From NCBI GenBank assembly GCA_037176705.1, contig CM073889.1, positions 99,775,890-99,839,889 on the forward strand: 64,000 nt of DNA, given 5' to 3'. Made by a program: the position numbers and the translations under genes. The notes beneath the pieces were generated by a model. The model was not told where the DNA came from. It saw only the letters and a program-made list of their open reading frames with translations, and did not search any database. Shown one piece after another: positions 11,725 through 22,039 of this stretch. Position 1 is the stretch's first letter. Every line of letters starts with the position of its first letter. The stretch is from Molossus alvarezi. Lineage: Eukaryota > Chordata > Mammalia > Chiroptera > Molossidae.

Positions 11725-11953
11725 GAGCACTGGTTCTCGGCTAGGAGAGACTTTGTTCCCTAGGGGACATTTGACAATGTCTAGAGACATTATTAATTGT
11801 CACAATGGGGGAGAGAGGACAGTGTTACTAACATCTTGTGTGTACAGGCCAAGGATGCTGCCAAACTTCCTACAGTGCACAGGACAGCCCCACAACAGAG
11901 AATGGTCTGGCCCCCAGTGTCAGGAGTGCCAAGGTGGGGACACCCTGGCTCAG
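11725..11953 (+). mobile_element. MER5-like hAT-Charlie non-autonomous DNA transposon
   Basis: Recognised by the chain 'actggttctcggctagg', 'ggggacatttgacaatgtct', 'attgtcacaatggggg', 'ccaaggatgctgccaaac', 'cacaggacagccccacaac' and 'agtgccaaggt', which follows the MER5A/B pattern. There is no transposase ORF, as expected for this class. The terminal inverted repeats are degraded. Confidence 0.8.
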
Positions 11954-14080
11954 AGCCTCTAAAATCTCTTCCAGCCCTGTGAGCCCAGGATGACTCGTCG
12001 ATAGTGTCAGCAGTAAGTGCAGGACAGAATCTCAAAAAGGCCTTGGTGGGCCTAGACTTGACACTGTCATGGGAGAATAGTCTTTAAAGGTGACAGATGT
12101 GAGCCCCTCCCATAGAGAGCTGCAGTGGCACACCCATCTGTACCAGGCACACCAATCTCTCCCCAGCCTCGTGGACCCCAGACTCCATACAAGCCCTTAG
12201 CACCAAGTTCACATCCACTGTGCGAGGCTCTGTGAGACAGGATGTGTAGGCTGATGTACAAATGTTGGGCTTTCTCCCTGTTTCTTCCTTCTCCTCCTTT
12301 CCAGCTGGGAGCCATGCCCTATTCTGCTTCCTAGGCCCCAGGATTCTTGCAAGGTGGAGAGCAGAAAGGACCAGGGAGAAGCGGCCAGACTGGCAGTACC
12401 TCAGGGAGGTGGCCAGTTCTGGGGTATCTGGCTGTGTGGTTCCCTAACAGAGGCCAGCCCCTGGGCCTGGGGCACCAGCCTAGCCCAAGTACTCATGCCC
12501 CAAACAGGCCTCCAGAGTAGGGGGCCTGGGACTCTCCTGTGACCAGAGCAGCTCTGGATGCATGGCCCAGGTCCCTGGGACACTGGGGTTCCAGCCAGCT
12601 GTGTTTAGGGGAGAGGCAGTACTGAAGCCCCATTCTGTAGTGTCTGAACTGCAGTACAAAGCAGCCACTTGGGAAAGGGCGAAGGAAGGAAGGAAGCCCA
12701 CAAGAATAATGAGCCTGGCTCCTCCCACCCTGTAGCTGGAGCCCTGCAAATAGAGAAATCCCAGGGCTGCCGGGTGCCTGGGGCCACTCGGCCAGGTGCC
12801 CAGGCATCTTCCAGCCATTCCTAGCCCTATGGCACCCATGGACTTATTTAAAACTACGTGCTTGCCTCCCCTTTCATCCCCACCAGAGAAACTTGACCTT
12901 GTCAAAATGAATGGAACACAGACAGAGGAGCGGGAAAGAGGGAAGGTCCCCTTGGAGAGTGTTTGACCCTCGCAGAGTGGTTGTGAGGTAAACCAGCCCA
13001 ACTCCTCCATTCTCCACCAAGGCCAGGAAGAGGAGACACCGAGGCTGACGGGGTTCCCAGGCTCAGCCCCACCCCTGAATCCCCCCAACCTCCTAGCAGC
13101 CCAGCCTGCCTCCCAGTGGGCCTTACTCTGGGCAATGACAAATGGGGGAAGGAAATCTCAGCTTATCAAAAGGCCCTGTTTTTCTACTTCGAATCCATTT
13201 CCCTGTTGACCCACAGAAACATTTTGAAGATCCTTAATCTTCATTTCTGATTGATCTTCTGTCAATATTTCCTGCCTTGCCCCCACCCCAGCCTTTCCAT
13301 CAAGTAGTTAATGAGCTGTAAACAAACACTAGGGGTGGGTGGTTTTCCAAGAAGCCTTTGGAAGGGTGAATCAACATTTGGGGACACAAACTGCACCATC
13401 TGGTTCCGACATGGGTGCATTTAGTTTTTCTCGCTTGGGGTGCCCAGGCCTGATGAATGAAGGACAACCCCTCTCCTCCCCAAGGCAAAGGAAGTAGCAC
13501 TTAGGAAGGCAATACAAAGCAGGGCACTGAATAAACCCGAACCCTCTCTCCTCTGCACCACCCCATCGCTGCCTCTCTGGGTTAAGGAGTCCAGAAGGAG
13601 AACCTCTACAGGACCAGGACGTGGCCCAATCCAGGAGCACAACGTGGGTATCAGTTTGCCACCAGGGGGGCCCCAGTTTAGCTAGGACTGAGCTTGGGAA
13701 AGTTTGAAGCCTGCCTTCCTGCGGGAGAGGAGATTTGTGGGGGACACCTCAGGGGGGTATCCCCGGTGCAAAAGGGGTCTGAGGGTTTGGAAGTTCCCAA
13801 AGGTGACAATGGGCTGCGGAAGGTGAGTTTGACTCCCCCATCGGGTCTCCTATCTGCCCTGGGGATGTTACCCAGGACCCCTCCCCACAAGAGTTCTACC
13901 AGACACGGTGAGTAATTCCTTTCCTGCCTACCTGCCAGGGACGTTGGGAGGATATGAGGACACAGGGACTGGGAACAGTTTAAAGATGTTACAGATGTCA
14001 GAGGGGTGACCATCCTGCCCTCCCCACTCGCTCTAGCCCCAACACCCCCAAATTCCCCATCTGTCCTCCCCACCCACCAA
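11954..14080. other. Unassigned DNA, moderately GC-rich
   Basis: I name no transposon and find no credible exon. The 202-residue open frame on the minus strand at 12480-13088 starts at TTG and is compositional. Positions about 13140-13290 are AT-leaning and repeat-free, and could be a small conserved segment. Confidence 0.45.
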
Positions 14081-14084
14081 GGCC

Positions 14085-14410
14085 CAGGAGTTTTTCCGCA
14101 GCCCGCTTGAATGTTAACACGCAGGAAAAACTTCAAGGAAAACATACAGCTGATAAAAATTTAATGCTATATGTAACAAAGCAGAATGAATATTTAATCC
14201 GTGCTTTTATGCGAAACCACATAACCAACCGGCCCCACGTGGCGGGAGAGCAGCGCGACCCCTCCCTGCTCGCGCCGCCCCAAGCACGGCAGCGAAGCAG
14301 TTAAGCTGCTGGCAACAAGCAGCTCCTAATAAACACTCGGCTAATTCTGTAGGAAAAGCACTAATTAGAAAACCAATAATAATCGGTGTAATTGCTCTAA
14401 ATTACCCTCC
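14085..14410. promoter_or_regulatory. Candidate conserved enhancer with homeodomain-type sites
   Basis: A repeat-free block has dense TAAT cores: ggctaattctg at 14340, the palindrome CTAATTAG at 14361-14368, and gtaattgc followed by aaatta near 14388-14404. It is joined to CpG-rich sequence. AT-rich TAAT clusters next to a CpG island are common in developmental enhancers. The motifs are seen directly; the enhancer role is inferred. Confidence 0.4.
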
Positions 14411-14489
14411 TAACAGAGAACGGCGCTTGGAGCCGGAACGCAGCTGCCGCCGCCCAGCCCTGCACCGCGCGCCCAGGCCCCGCGCTCTT

Positions 14490-14506
14490 CTGCCCTCTGG
14501 CGGTCA
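14490..14506 (-). promoter_or_regulatory. CTCF-like motif 1
   Basis: The reverse complement is TGACCGCCAGAGGGCAG. It fits the CTCF core (CC-x-S-Y-AG-R-K-GGC-R) through the CCAGAGGGCA part. Motif match by eye only. Confidence 0.5.
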
Positions 14507-14560
14507 CTGCGCACCACGCCCTTCTGGTCGCGAGGAGCCGCTGCGCAAACCCCGGCGCTC

Positions 14561-14580
14561 GGGCGCCCCCTAGTGTCCGC
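14561..14580 (-). promoter_or_regulatory. CTCF-like motif 2
   Basis: The reverse complement GCGGACACTAGGGGGCGCCC contains CACTAGGGGGCGC, one mismatch from the strong CTCF core CCACTAGGGGGCGC. It has the same orientation as the motif about 60 bp away. Confidence 0.55.
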
Positions 14581-14590
14581 GCTGCTGCAC

Positions 14591-15179
14591 TGACTTGAGG
14601 TCCGGCCAGAGGTCCTGAGATGGGACCCAGGACTGGTCCTTCGGACTTTTCCCTCCACGCTCCGCCCTTCCCCCCGGAGACTGCGAACAAGAATCAACAT
14701 CACATGGGCTGGACCTCAAGGAAAAGGGAATGGGGTCACGAAATAATGGAATTTGTGGACCTCTAATTAGTCCTAGGGATTCGGAGTGGTGTGGATTTGG
14801 GGGATTGCTTTGGTAGCAGGTTGAAACAGATAAGCCGAAAGAACGGGGGCCCTTCCTCAAACGTGGGAGAGCAGGATAACAGGGGACATGGCTGCTCTGG
14901 GGACAGGGCCAGCCAGCTTCTGAGAGCGCAGCCTGGCATAGTCTGAAATGAACCAACACTGGCGGAATTCTTACAGCATCATGCCGGTCTCTGCATAAAG
15001 CACTCCTGGGTCAGCCATAGTTGCCAGAGTGAGTTGGGGCCCTCAGCCCTCCCGGACTCGCCTGTGAGTCCCTGGGCAATGTTCGCACGGGACCAGTGCC
15101 CCTGTGCACTGTCCCCTCCTAGAACGAGCAGTCCCACCTTTACATGTACAGAGGCCGTTCAGCCCGGCAGCCGCGTACA
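14591..15179. other. Unassigned DNA
   Basis: No repeat, gene or motif that I can support. Confidence 0.4.
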
Positions 15180-15395
15180 GGCACAGTCTGGGGACCGGAC
15201 CGCCTGGGATCAAACCCTGGCTTTTCCAGTGATACACCGTGTGACCATGGGGCAAGTTTCTTAACTTCTCTGTGCCTAATTTTCCTCAAATGTAAAATGA
15301 GGATGTTAATAATAGGAACCTAACATGAGATCATTGGGAAAACTAAATGAATCAACACATGTCAAGGACCCAAATATGTTTGAAAACCACTGGGT
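15180..15395 (+). mobile_element. MIR SINE
   Basis: The MIR core is readable: 'gggatcaaaccctggctttt', 'gtgtgaccatggggcaagtt', 'cttaacttctctgtgcct', 'ctcaaatgtaaaatgagga' and the trailing 'gaaaactaaatgaa'. An old copy without target duplications. Confidence 0.85.
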
Positions 15396-15624
15396 TTAAT
15401 GATCTCTAAGGTGTCTTCTGGCTTGTAAATTCTGATTTTGAGATTATTTCTTTTAGTTCACTCATTTTCCCACCTCCAAGTCTTTGCACCTGTTCTCTGC
15501 CTGCCACACCGTCCGCCTTGTCTGCCCAGTGGATCTACCGTAACAATTCCCTCCTCCAGGAGCGTTCTCTCGCCTCCAGGCAGAGGCGGTCCAGCCCTCC
15601 TTCCCACTGGCTCCCAGCACACTT

Positions 15625-15639
15625 TAAATACACTCTCAG
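15625..15639 (+). repeat. L1 target-site duplication, left copy
   Basis: TAAATACACTCTCAG lies immediately before the first L1 base. The identical 15-mer is at 21495-21509. The surrounding CACTTTAAATAC gives a TTTA|AA-type nick site on the opposite strand, in keeping with L1 endonuclease preference. Confidence 0.95.
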
Positions 15640-16459
15640 GGAGAAAAAAAATGGCGGCGGAGTGAACGGAGCTACACAGACCGTCTCCCAGAACCAAACT
15701 GGAATTACAACTATAACACAGGCAAATCGACGGGAAAAACCAACAGAAAAGCAGCTTGCGAGGACCATACAACGAGGGACACTGACTCCATCCCGGTAGG
15801 CTTGCGAAGGCGCGAGACGGGGCTGGGAGCCCACAGTCGGCAGCTCGGCAGCGGCCTCAGCTGGGAGCAGCGCCCTCGGGTCACACTCCCAGGCGGCTCC
15901 ACAGCGCAGCCGGGACAGAGGCTAAAACAGCCACAGCCACTCACCTTGGGCTCCGGCAGAGGGAGGGCAGACTGGACTGGAACTGTGTCAGGACACTCGG
16001 GGTTTGGAGGGCGCTCAGAGCTTTGGCTGAGTGCAGCCACTCAGGACGGTGGCCACATTGCTCCTTCCCAGGGCTCTGAGGAGAGGCAGCAGCCCCTCCC
16101 TCGGAGATCCAACCCCACCCTGTGGGCCATTGAAGTGCTAATTGAGGCTCACTAACAACCAGCATCTGCCCCACCCTAGTGAAAGCCCCTTGGCTGAGCA
16201 CCAGAGGGAGTTTTTCAATCAACTGACAACCCAAAACTCATCAACTAACCTAGACTGCTAGCCTCCAGGCAAAAAGCTAGAGGATAACAGTACGTTTCCT
16301 GGGCTGGCAACTTTAACCAGGAAAGTAAGACTTGACAGTGGTGTTCAACGTGGGTCCTCCCTCGCTCATCTAAACACAGGAGAGGGAGCCACAAACAGCA
16401 GAACACCCACACCCACAAGGAGAACTTGACAGGCTCCAAAGCCCTCAGTGATAGCCAAA
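15640..16459 (+). promoter_or_regulatory. L1 5' UTR / internal promoter
   Basis: An 820-bp leader, GC- and CpG-rich in its first half, as L1 internal RNA polymerase II promoters usually are. ATGGCGGC at 15651-15658, L1 position 12, resembles a YY1 site. In human L1 a YY1 site at about the same place directs accurate initiation. The same ATG opens a tiny upstream frame (Met-Ala-Ala-Glu-stop). I see no tandem monomers of the mouse type. Longer open frames on either strand here start at TTG or GTG and are not convincing genes. Confidence 0.8.
15648..15658 (+). promoter_or_regulatory. YY1-like site at the L1 start
   Basis: AAAATGGCGGC closely matches the YY1 core (AANATGGCGGC) and lies 9-19 bases into the element. 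Its position parallels that known in human L1. Function is inferred. Confidence 0.6.
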
Positions 16460-17341
16460 ATGGTGAAACACAGAAACAGAAGCCAAATGAAAGAGCAAGA
16501 CACCTCCACCGAAGATGAGATCAATGTGGAGCAATTAGGCATGTTAACAGAGCTAGAATTCAGAGCCATGATCTTGAGGAAGCTGAACAGCATGAGTAAG
16601 GACATAGAGACACTGAAAATAAGCCAAATGGAAATTAAAAACCAACAAGAAGAGATAAAAAATGACATATCTGAAATGAAAAACACATTGGAAGGTTTAA
16701 AAAGCAGAGTAGGGGAAGCTGAGGACCGGATCAGTGAATTAGAAGACAGGGTAGAAAAAATCAACCAATCAGAAAAACAAAAGGAAAAAACTATTAAAAA
16801 ACAGGAAGACAGCTTAAGAGAACTATGGGACAACTGGAAACGTAATAATATTCGCATCATAGGAGTCCCCGAAGAAGAAGAAAAAGAGCAAGGGATAGAG
16901 AATATATTCAAAAAAATAGTGAGAGAAAACTTCCCTAATTTGGTGAAGGAAGAAGGCATTCAAGTTCAAGAAGCACAGAGAGTCCCAAGTAAGAAGAACC
17001 CAAACAGGCCCACACCAAGACACATAGTAATTAAAATGCCACAAATTAAAGACAAAGAGAGAATCCTAAAAGCAGCAAGAGATAAGCAACAGATTACCTA
17101 CAAAGGGAACCCCATAAGGCTCTCAGCTGACTTCTCACAAGAAACACTACAGGCCAGAAGAGAATGGCATGAAGTAATCAAAGTCATGAAAAACAAGAAT
17201 ATGAATCCAAGACTACTCTACCCAGCAAGGCTATCATTCAAAATAGAAGATCAAATAAAGAGCTTCCCAGACAAAAAAAGGCTAAGGGAATACATTAGCA
17301 CCAAACCAGCACTGCAAGAAATGTTAAAAGGACTGCTGTAA
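16460..17341 (+). CDS. ORF1: L1 ORF1p, RNA-binding nucleic-acid chaperone (293 aa)
   Basis: ORF1p forms trimers that coat L1 RNA in cytoplasmic particles and is needed for retrotransposition. The ATG at 16460 (gccaaaATGg, A at -3 and G at +4) is chosen; the frame extends four codons upstream only to a GTG. Visible parts: a basic N-terminus; a charged coiled coil of about residues 36-128 with two RhxxhE trimer-type motifs (R83-E88 and R90-E95); an RRM-like domain from about 129 (NNIRIIGVPEE) to 195; and a C-terminal domain with QARREW at 231-236. R233-R234 are the paired arginines important for RNA binding in human ORF1p. The length is shorter than human (338 aa), mainly in the N-terminus and coiled coil. 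No stop or frameshift. TAA ends it 12 nt before the ORF2 ATG, in the same frame. Confidence 0.96.
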   Translation: MVKHRNRSQMKEQDTSTEDEINVEQLGMLTELEFRAMILRKLNSMSKDIETLKISQMEIKNQQEEIKNDISEMKNTLEGLKSRVGEAEDRISELEDRVEKINQSEKQKEKTIKKQEDSLRELWDNWKRNNIRIIGVPEEEEKEQGIENIFKKIVRENFPNLVKEEGIQVQEAQRVPSKKNPNRPTPRHIVIKMPQIKDKERILKAARDKQQITYKGNPIRLSADFSQETLQARREWHEVIKVMKNKNMNPRLLYPARLSFKIEDQIKSFPDKKRLREYISTKPALQEMLKGLL

Positions 17342-17353
17342 TTAGCAGTAGGA

Positions 17354-20300
17354 ATGGGAAGAAAAACAGAACCACACTATACAAAAATGGCAATAAATAA
17401 GTACATATCAATAATCACCTTAAACGTAAATGGATTGAATGCTCCCATAAAGAGACACAGAGTAGCTGATTGGATAAGAAAGCATGACTCATCTATATGT
17501 TGTTTACAAGAGACCCACCTCTCAACAAAAGACTCACATAGGTTGAAAGTGAAGGGATGGAAAAAAATTTTCCAAGCAAATGGAAAGCAAAAAAAAGCTG
17601 GGGTAGCAATTCTCATATCTGATAAAATAGATTTCAAAATGAAGACCATAACTAGAGACAAAGATGGTCACTACATAATATTGAAAGGATCTATCCAACA
17701 GGAAGATATAACCTTAATAAACATATATGCACCCAATATAGGAGCACCAAAATATATTAAAAATCTTCTGGAGGACTTCCAAGGAGAAATCGACAACAAT
17801 ACAATCATAGCAGGGGACTTCAACACCCCGTTGACAGCACTGGATAGATCCTCTAGGCAAAAAATTAGCAAGGAAACAGAGACTCTAAATGAAGCACTAG
17901 ACCAAATGGATTTAATAGATATCTACAGAGAATTACACCCCAAAACTACAGAATACACATTCTTCTCAAGTGCACATGGGACATTCTCAAAGATAGACCA
18001 CATGATAGGACACAAACTAAATCTCTACAAGTTCAAGAAGATTGAAATCATATCAAGCATCTTCTCAGATCACAATGGCATGAAACTAGAAATCAATTGC
18101 AACAAGAACATGCAAAGACATTTCAACACATGGAGGCTAAATAGCATGTTATTAAACAATGAATGGGTCATCGAGGAGATCAAGGAAGAAATTAAAAACT
18201 TCCTGGAAACCAATGAAAATGAACACACAACAACACAAAATCTATGGGATGCAGCGAAAGCAGTTCTGAGAGGGAAGTTCATAGCACTACAGGCCTACCT
18301 CAAAAAACAAGAAAAATTTCTAATTGACTGTCTAACCTCACAACTTAAAGAATTAGAAAGCAAACAAAAAGAAAACCCCAGAGCAAGTAGAAGGAAGGAA
18401 ATAGTAAAGATCAGAGCAGAAATAAATGACATAGAGACCAAAAAAACAATTCAAAGGATCAATGAAACAAAGAGCTGGTTTTTCGAAAAGATAAACAAGA
18501 TTGATGGACCCTTAGCTAGACTCACCAAGAAACAAAGAGAGAGAACCCAAATACACAAAATCAGAAATGAAAGAGGAGAAGTAACAACCAACACCACAGA
18601 AATACAAAAGATAGTTAACAACTACTATGAACAACTATATGGCAACAAATTCGACAATCTAAGCGAAATGGACAAATTTCTAGAAACACACAGTCTCCCA
18701 AAACTATTCCCAGAAGAGATAGAAAACTTGAATAGACCAATAACAACTAAGGAAATTGAAGAGGTAATCAAGACTCTCCCAGCAAACAAAAGCCCAGGCC
18801 CAGATGGCTTCACGGGGGAGTTTTACCGAACATTCAAAAAAGAACTAACACCCATTCTCCTCAAACTATTTCAAAAAATTCAAGAAGAAGGAAGACTTCC
18901 AAACACGTTCTATGAGGCCAGCATAATTCTAATTCCAAAACCAGAAAAAGACGCTACGAAGAAAGAAAACTACAGGCCAATATCCCTGATGAACATAGAC
19001 GCCAAAATCCTGAACAAAATATTAGCAAATCGGATCCAGAAATACATCAAAAAAATTATTCACCATGACCAAGTGGGATTCATTCCAGGGATGCAAGGCT
19101 GGTACAATATTCGCAAATCAATAAACGTGATACACCACATAAACAAAATGAAGAATAAAAACCACATGATCATATCAATAGATGCTGAAAAAGCATTCGA
19201 CAAAATCCAGCATCCATTTCTGATAAAAACGCTCAGCAATGTAGGAATAGAGGGATCATATCTCGACATAATAAAGGCCGTATATGAAAGACCTACAGCC
19301 AACATCATACTCAATGGACAGAAACTAAAAACATTTCCACTAAGAACAGGAACAAGACAGGGATGTCCACTTTCACCACTCTTATTTAACATTGTACTGG
19401 AAGTCTTAGCCACAGCAATCAGACATGAAGAAAAAATAAAAGGGATCCAAATTGGAAAGGAGGAAGTGAAACTGTCATTATTTGCAGATGACATGATATT
19501 GTACATAGAAAACCCTAAAGACTCCATCAAAAATCTATTAGACTTAATAAATGAATTTGGCAAAGTAGCAGGATACAAAATTAACGTCAAGAAATCGACG
19601 GCATTCGTGTACACCAATGATGAACTCACAGAAAGAGAAACTGAAAAAACAATCCCATTTACCATCGCACCAAAAAAATTACGATACCTAGGAATAAACT
19701 TAACCAAGGAAGTAAAGGACCTATTTGCAGAAAACTACAGGTCATTGAAAAAAGAAATAGAGGAAGATATAAAAAAGTGGAAGCACATACCCTGTTCATG
19801 GATTGGAAGAATTAACATCATTAAAATGTCCATACTGCCCAAAGCAATCTATAGATTCAATGCAATCCCCATCAAAATACCAACGACATATTTCATAGAA
19901 CTAGAACAAATACTTCAAAAGTTCATATGGAACCAAAAAAGACCCCGAATAGCCACAGCAATCTTGAAAAAGAAGAACAAAGTAGGTGGGATCACAATAC
20001 CAGATATCAGGTTATACTACAAAGCGACTGTAACCAAAACAGCCTGGTACTGGCACAAGAACCGGCATATAGACCAGTGGAACAGAACTGAAAACCCAGA
20101 AATGGACCCAAGGCAATACGCTCAATTAATATTTGACAAAGGTGGCAAGAGCATACAGTGGAGTAAAGACAGCCTCTTTAATAAATGGTGTTGGGAAAAT
20201 TGGACAGCTACATGCAAAAAAATGAAACTAGACCATCAACTTACACCATACACCAAAATAAACTCAAAATGGATAAAAGACTTAAATGTGACCCGTGAAT

Positions 20301-21211
20301 CCATAAAAATTCTAGAAGAAAATGTAGGCAACAAAATTTCGGACATCATACGGAGCAGAATTTTCACTGATACATCACCTAAGGCAACAGAAATAAAGGA
20401 GAAAATGAACACATGGGACTACATCAAACTAAAAAGCTTCTGCACAGCAAAAGAAACAATCATCAAAATGGAAAGGCAACCCACTGTATGGGAGAACATC
20501 ATTGCCAATGATGTATCAGATAAGGGGTTAATTTCCAGTATATATAGAGTGCTCATACAACTCTACAAAAGGAAGACAAAGAACCCAATTAAAAAATGGG
20601 CAGAGGAGCTGAATAGACACCTCTCCAAACAGGACATACAAATGGCCAAGAGACATATGAAGAAATGCTCAACATCACTAATCATCAGAGAGATGCAAAT
20701 TAAAACAACAATGAGGTATCACCTCACACCTGTCAGAATGGCCGCCATCAACAAATCATCAAACAACAAGTGTTGGCGAGGGTGTGGAGAAAAGGGGACT
20801 CTAGTACACTGCTGGTGGGAATGCAGACTGGTGCAGCCGCTATGGAAAACAATATGGTGCTACCTCAAGAAATTAAAAATTGACCTTCCATTTGACCCAG
20901 TGATCCCACTGCTGGGAATATACCCTAAGAAGCCTGAAACACCAATCAGGAAGAATATATGTACCCCCATGTTCATAGCAGCACTATTTACAATAGCTAA
21001 GATCTGGAAACAGCCCAAGTGTCCACCAGTAGACGAATGGATAAAAAAGCTGTGGTACATATACACAATGGAGTACTATGCAGCGGTAAGAAAGAAAGAT
21101 CTCTTATCCTTTGAGACGACATGGAGGGACCTGGAAAGTATTATCCTAAGTGAAAGAAGCCAAGCAGAAAAAGACAAATACCACATGATCTCACTTATAT
21201 ACGGAATATAA
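17354..21211 (+). CDS. ORF2: L1 ORF2p, endonuclease-reverse transcriptase (1285 aa)
   Basis: ORF2p nicks genomic DNA and copies L1 RNA from the nick (target-primed reverse transcription). The apurinic/apyrimidinic-type endonuclease, about residues 11-250, shows N24, E53, Y125, D155/N157, D215 and D239-H240. These match human N14, E43, Y115, D145/N147, D205 and D229-H230 with an offset of 10. The reverse transcriptase, about 508-783, has D610 in [10 protein letters not shown] and D712-D713 in FADD. The C-terminal C-x3-C-x7-H-x4-C motif is C1140, C1144, H1152, C1157. The length is near human (1275 aa). M12 is an alternative start, but M1 is the first in-frame ATG after ORF1. No break is seen. 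Catalytically it appears complete. Confidence 0.97.
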   Translation: MGRKTEPHYTKMAINKYISIITLNVNGLNAPIKRHRVADWIRKHDSSICCLQETHLSTKDSHRLKVKGWKKIFQANGKQKKAGVAILISDKIDFKMKTITRDKDGHYIILKGSIQQEDITLINIYAPNIGAPKYIKNLLEDFQGEIDNNTIIAGDFNTPLTALDRSSRQKISKETETLNEALDQMDLIDIYRELHPKTTEYTFFSSAHGTFSKIDHMIGHKLNLYKFKKIEIISSIFSDHNGMKLEINCNKNMQRHFNTWRLNSMLLNNEWVIEEIKEEIKNFLETNENEHTTTQNLWDAAKAVLRGKFIALQAYLKKQEKFLIDCLTSQLKELESKQKENPRASRRKEIVKIRAEINDIETKKTIQRINETKSWFFEKINKIDGPLARLTKKQRERTQIHKIRNERGEVTTNTTEIQKIVNNYYEQLYGNKFDNLSEMDKFLETHSLPKLFPEEIENLNRPITTKEIEEVIKTLPANKSPGPDGFTGEFYRTFKKELTPILLKLFQKIQEEGRLPNTFYEASIILIPKPEKDATKKENYRPISLMNIDAKILNKILANRIQKYIKKIIHHDQVGFIPGMQGWYNIRKSINVIHHINKMKNKNHMIISIDAEKAFDKIQHPFLIKTLSNVGIEGSYLDIIKAVYERPTANIILNGQKLKTFPLRTGTRQGCPLSPLLFNIVLEVLATAIRHEEKIKGIQIGKEEVKLSLFADDMILYIENPKDSIKNLLDLINEFGKVAGYKINVKKSTAFVYTNDELTERETEKTIPFTIAPKKLRYLGINLTKEVKDLFAENYRSLKKEIEEDIKKWKHIPCSWIGRINIIKMSILPKAIYRFNAIPIKIPTTYFIELEQILQKFIWNQKRPRIATAILKKKNKVGGITIPDIRLYYKATVTKTAWYWHKNRHIDQWNRTENPEMDPRQYAQLIFDKGGKSIQWSKDSLFNKWCWENWTATCKKMKLDHQLTPYTKINSKWIKDLNVTRESIKILEENVGNKISDIIRSRIFTDTSPKATEIKEKMNTWDYIKLKSFCTAKETIIKMERQPTVWENIIANDVSDKGLISSIYRVLIQLYKRKTKNPIKKWAEELNRHLSKQDIQMAKRHMKKCSTSLIIREMQIKTTMRYHLTPVRMAAINKSSNNKCWRGCGEKGTLVHCWWECRLVQPLWKTIWCYLKKLKIDLPFDPVIPLLGIYPKKPETPIRKNICTPMFIAALFTIAKIWKQPKCPPVDEWIKKLWYIYTMEYYAAVRKKDLLSFETTWRDLESIILSERSQAEKDKYHMISLIYGI

Positions 21212-21461
21212 TGAACATAACAGTCTGAGGAATACAGTAGACCCAGACACATGGAAGTAGGACACAGACTGACATCCCTCAGAAGAGGGGATGGGGGGTG
21301 GGGGGGGTGGGAAGAGATAAACCACAGAACTTATATGCATGTATGCATGACCAATGGACATGGACAACTAAGCCGGGGACAGGGTGGAGGTGGGGTGGGG
21401 TGGGGGGTGCCAATGGGGTAAAAAGGTAAAATGTCTGTAACAAAAAAATAAATAAAAATTC

Positions 21462-21494
<33 letters not shown>
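21212..21494 (+). terminator. L1 3' UTR, poly(A) signals and A tail
   Basis: Two G-rich tracts at 21283-21315 and 21373-21409 contain four or more runs of three or more G with short loops, the pattern for G-quadruplexes. Overlapping AATAAA signals lie at 21447-21452 and 21451-21456. An uninterrupted run of 30 A at 21465-21494 ends the element. Similar G-rich segments mark the truncated copies nearby. Confidence 0.9.
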
Positions 21495-21496
<2 letters not shown>

Positions 21497-21509
21497 AATA
21501 CACTCTCAG
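21495..21509 (+). repeat. L1 target-site duplication, right copy
   Basis: TAAATACACTCTCAG follows directly on the A tail and is identical to 15625-15639. Confidence 0.95.
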
Positions 21510-22039
21510 TCCCCATTCTCGCTAATCCCAGTCATCTGTTTCCCGCGTCTCCTGTGGGAACCCTGGGCACCTGGAGAGCACTGGGGGGTGGGGGTGGGGG
21601 GGCGGTGTTCACTCCCTTCCCCACACCTGGACTAGAGTAGACTGTTCCATTGCTGTATTAATTTTACAGATAAGGAAACTGAGGCACAGGGGTCTGAAAA
21701 CTAAGACAACAATGGCTGGAAACAGCCAGTAAGGCAGAGCCAGGAGGAGAAAGCAGGACGCTGGGCTCCCAGGCTGGCTCTGCTGCTTCTCCCTCAAGGG
21801 GGCCTCACCATCTCAGTTCCAGGGCGTGCTTGGGCACGCCAGGGGGCACGCATCTCCACTGAGGCTTGCTCCGAAGGGCCTGAGTGGAGGGACCGCCCCC
21901 TGCACACACACAGAGGCAGTGGCATTTCTGAGGGAAGGTGTGGGCGCCATCTCACATTGGAACGTTGCAGAAGCTTCTAATTGGCCTCCCTGCGTCCGCC
22001 TGTGCCCCAGCTCTAGCTCATCTTCCTCGTAGCAGCCAG
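21510..22039. other. Unassigned DNA with a MIR-like piece
   Basis: Positions about 21650-21710 (acagataaggaaactgaggc) are the antisense MIR core. The rest is not recognised. Confidence 0.45.

Larger units (their letters stand above)
14215..14590. promoter_or_regulatory. CpG-rich segment (small CpG island)
   Basis: CpG dinucleotides are frequent here (for example ctcgcgccgcc, gcaccgcgcgcccagg and gcgctcgggcgcc), in contrast to the CpG-poor surroundings. No gene start is recognised beside it. It overlaps two CTCF-like motifs. Confidence 0.6.
15640..21494 (+). mobile_element. Full-length LINE-1 with both ORFs open
   Basis: A complete non-LTR retrotransposon of 5,855 bp: 5' UTR 15640-16459, ORF1 16460-17341, a 12-nt spacer, ORF2 17354-21211, 3' UTR and A tail to 21494. 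Perfect 15-bp duplications flank it. Neither ORF has a stop or frameshift, and the catalytic residues I could check are intact. The clean tail and perfect duplication point to a very recent insertion. The insertion broke a fragment that looks like old L2. Present activity cannot be shown from sequence alone. Confidence 0.97.

Noticed and set aside
12480..13088. 202-codon minus-strand frame
   Set aside because: It starts at TTG, overlaps other open frames, is compositional, and resembles no protein family I know.
13656..13674. CTCF motif at gccaccaggggggcc
   Set aside because: It has one G too many in the core spacing.
15711..16234. Antisense frames in the L1 5' UTR as an ORF0-like gene
   Set aside because: They start at GTG or TTG. 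Antisense ORF0 is described for primate L1, and nothing here supports a counterpart.
16448..16459. Four extra N-terminal codons for L1 ORF1
   Set aside because: They begin at GTG. The first ATG, with a strong Kozak context, is at 16460.
19060..19707. 215-codon open frame on the minus strand
   Set aside because: It is the antisense shadow of the ORF2 reverse transcriptase region. The same holds for the 197-codon frame antisense to ORF1 at 16366-16959.
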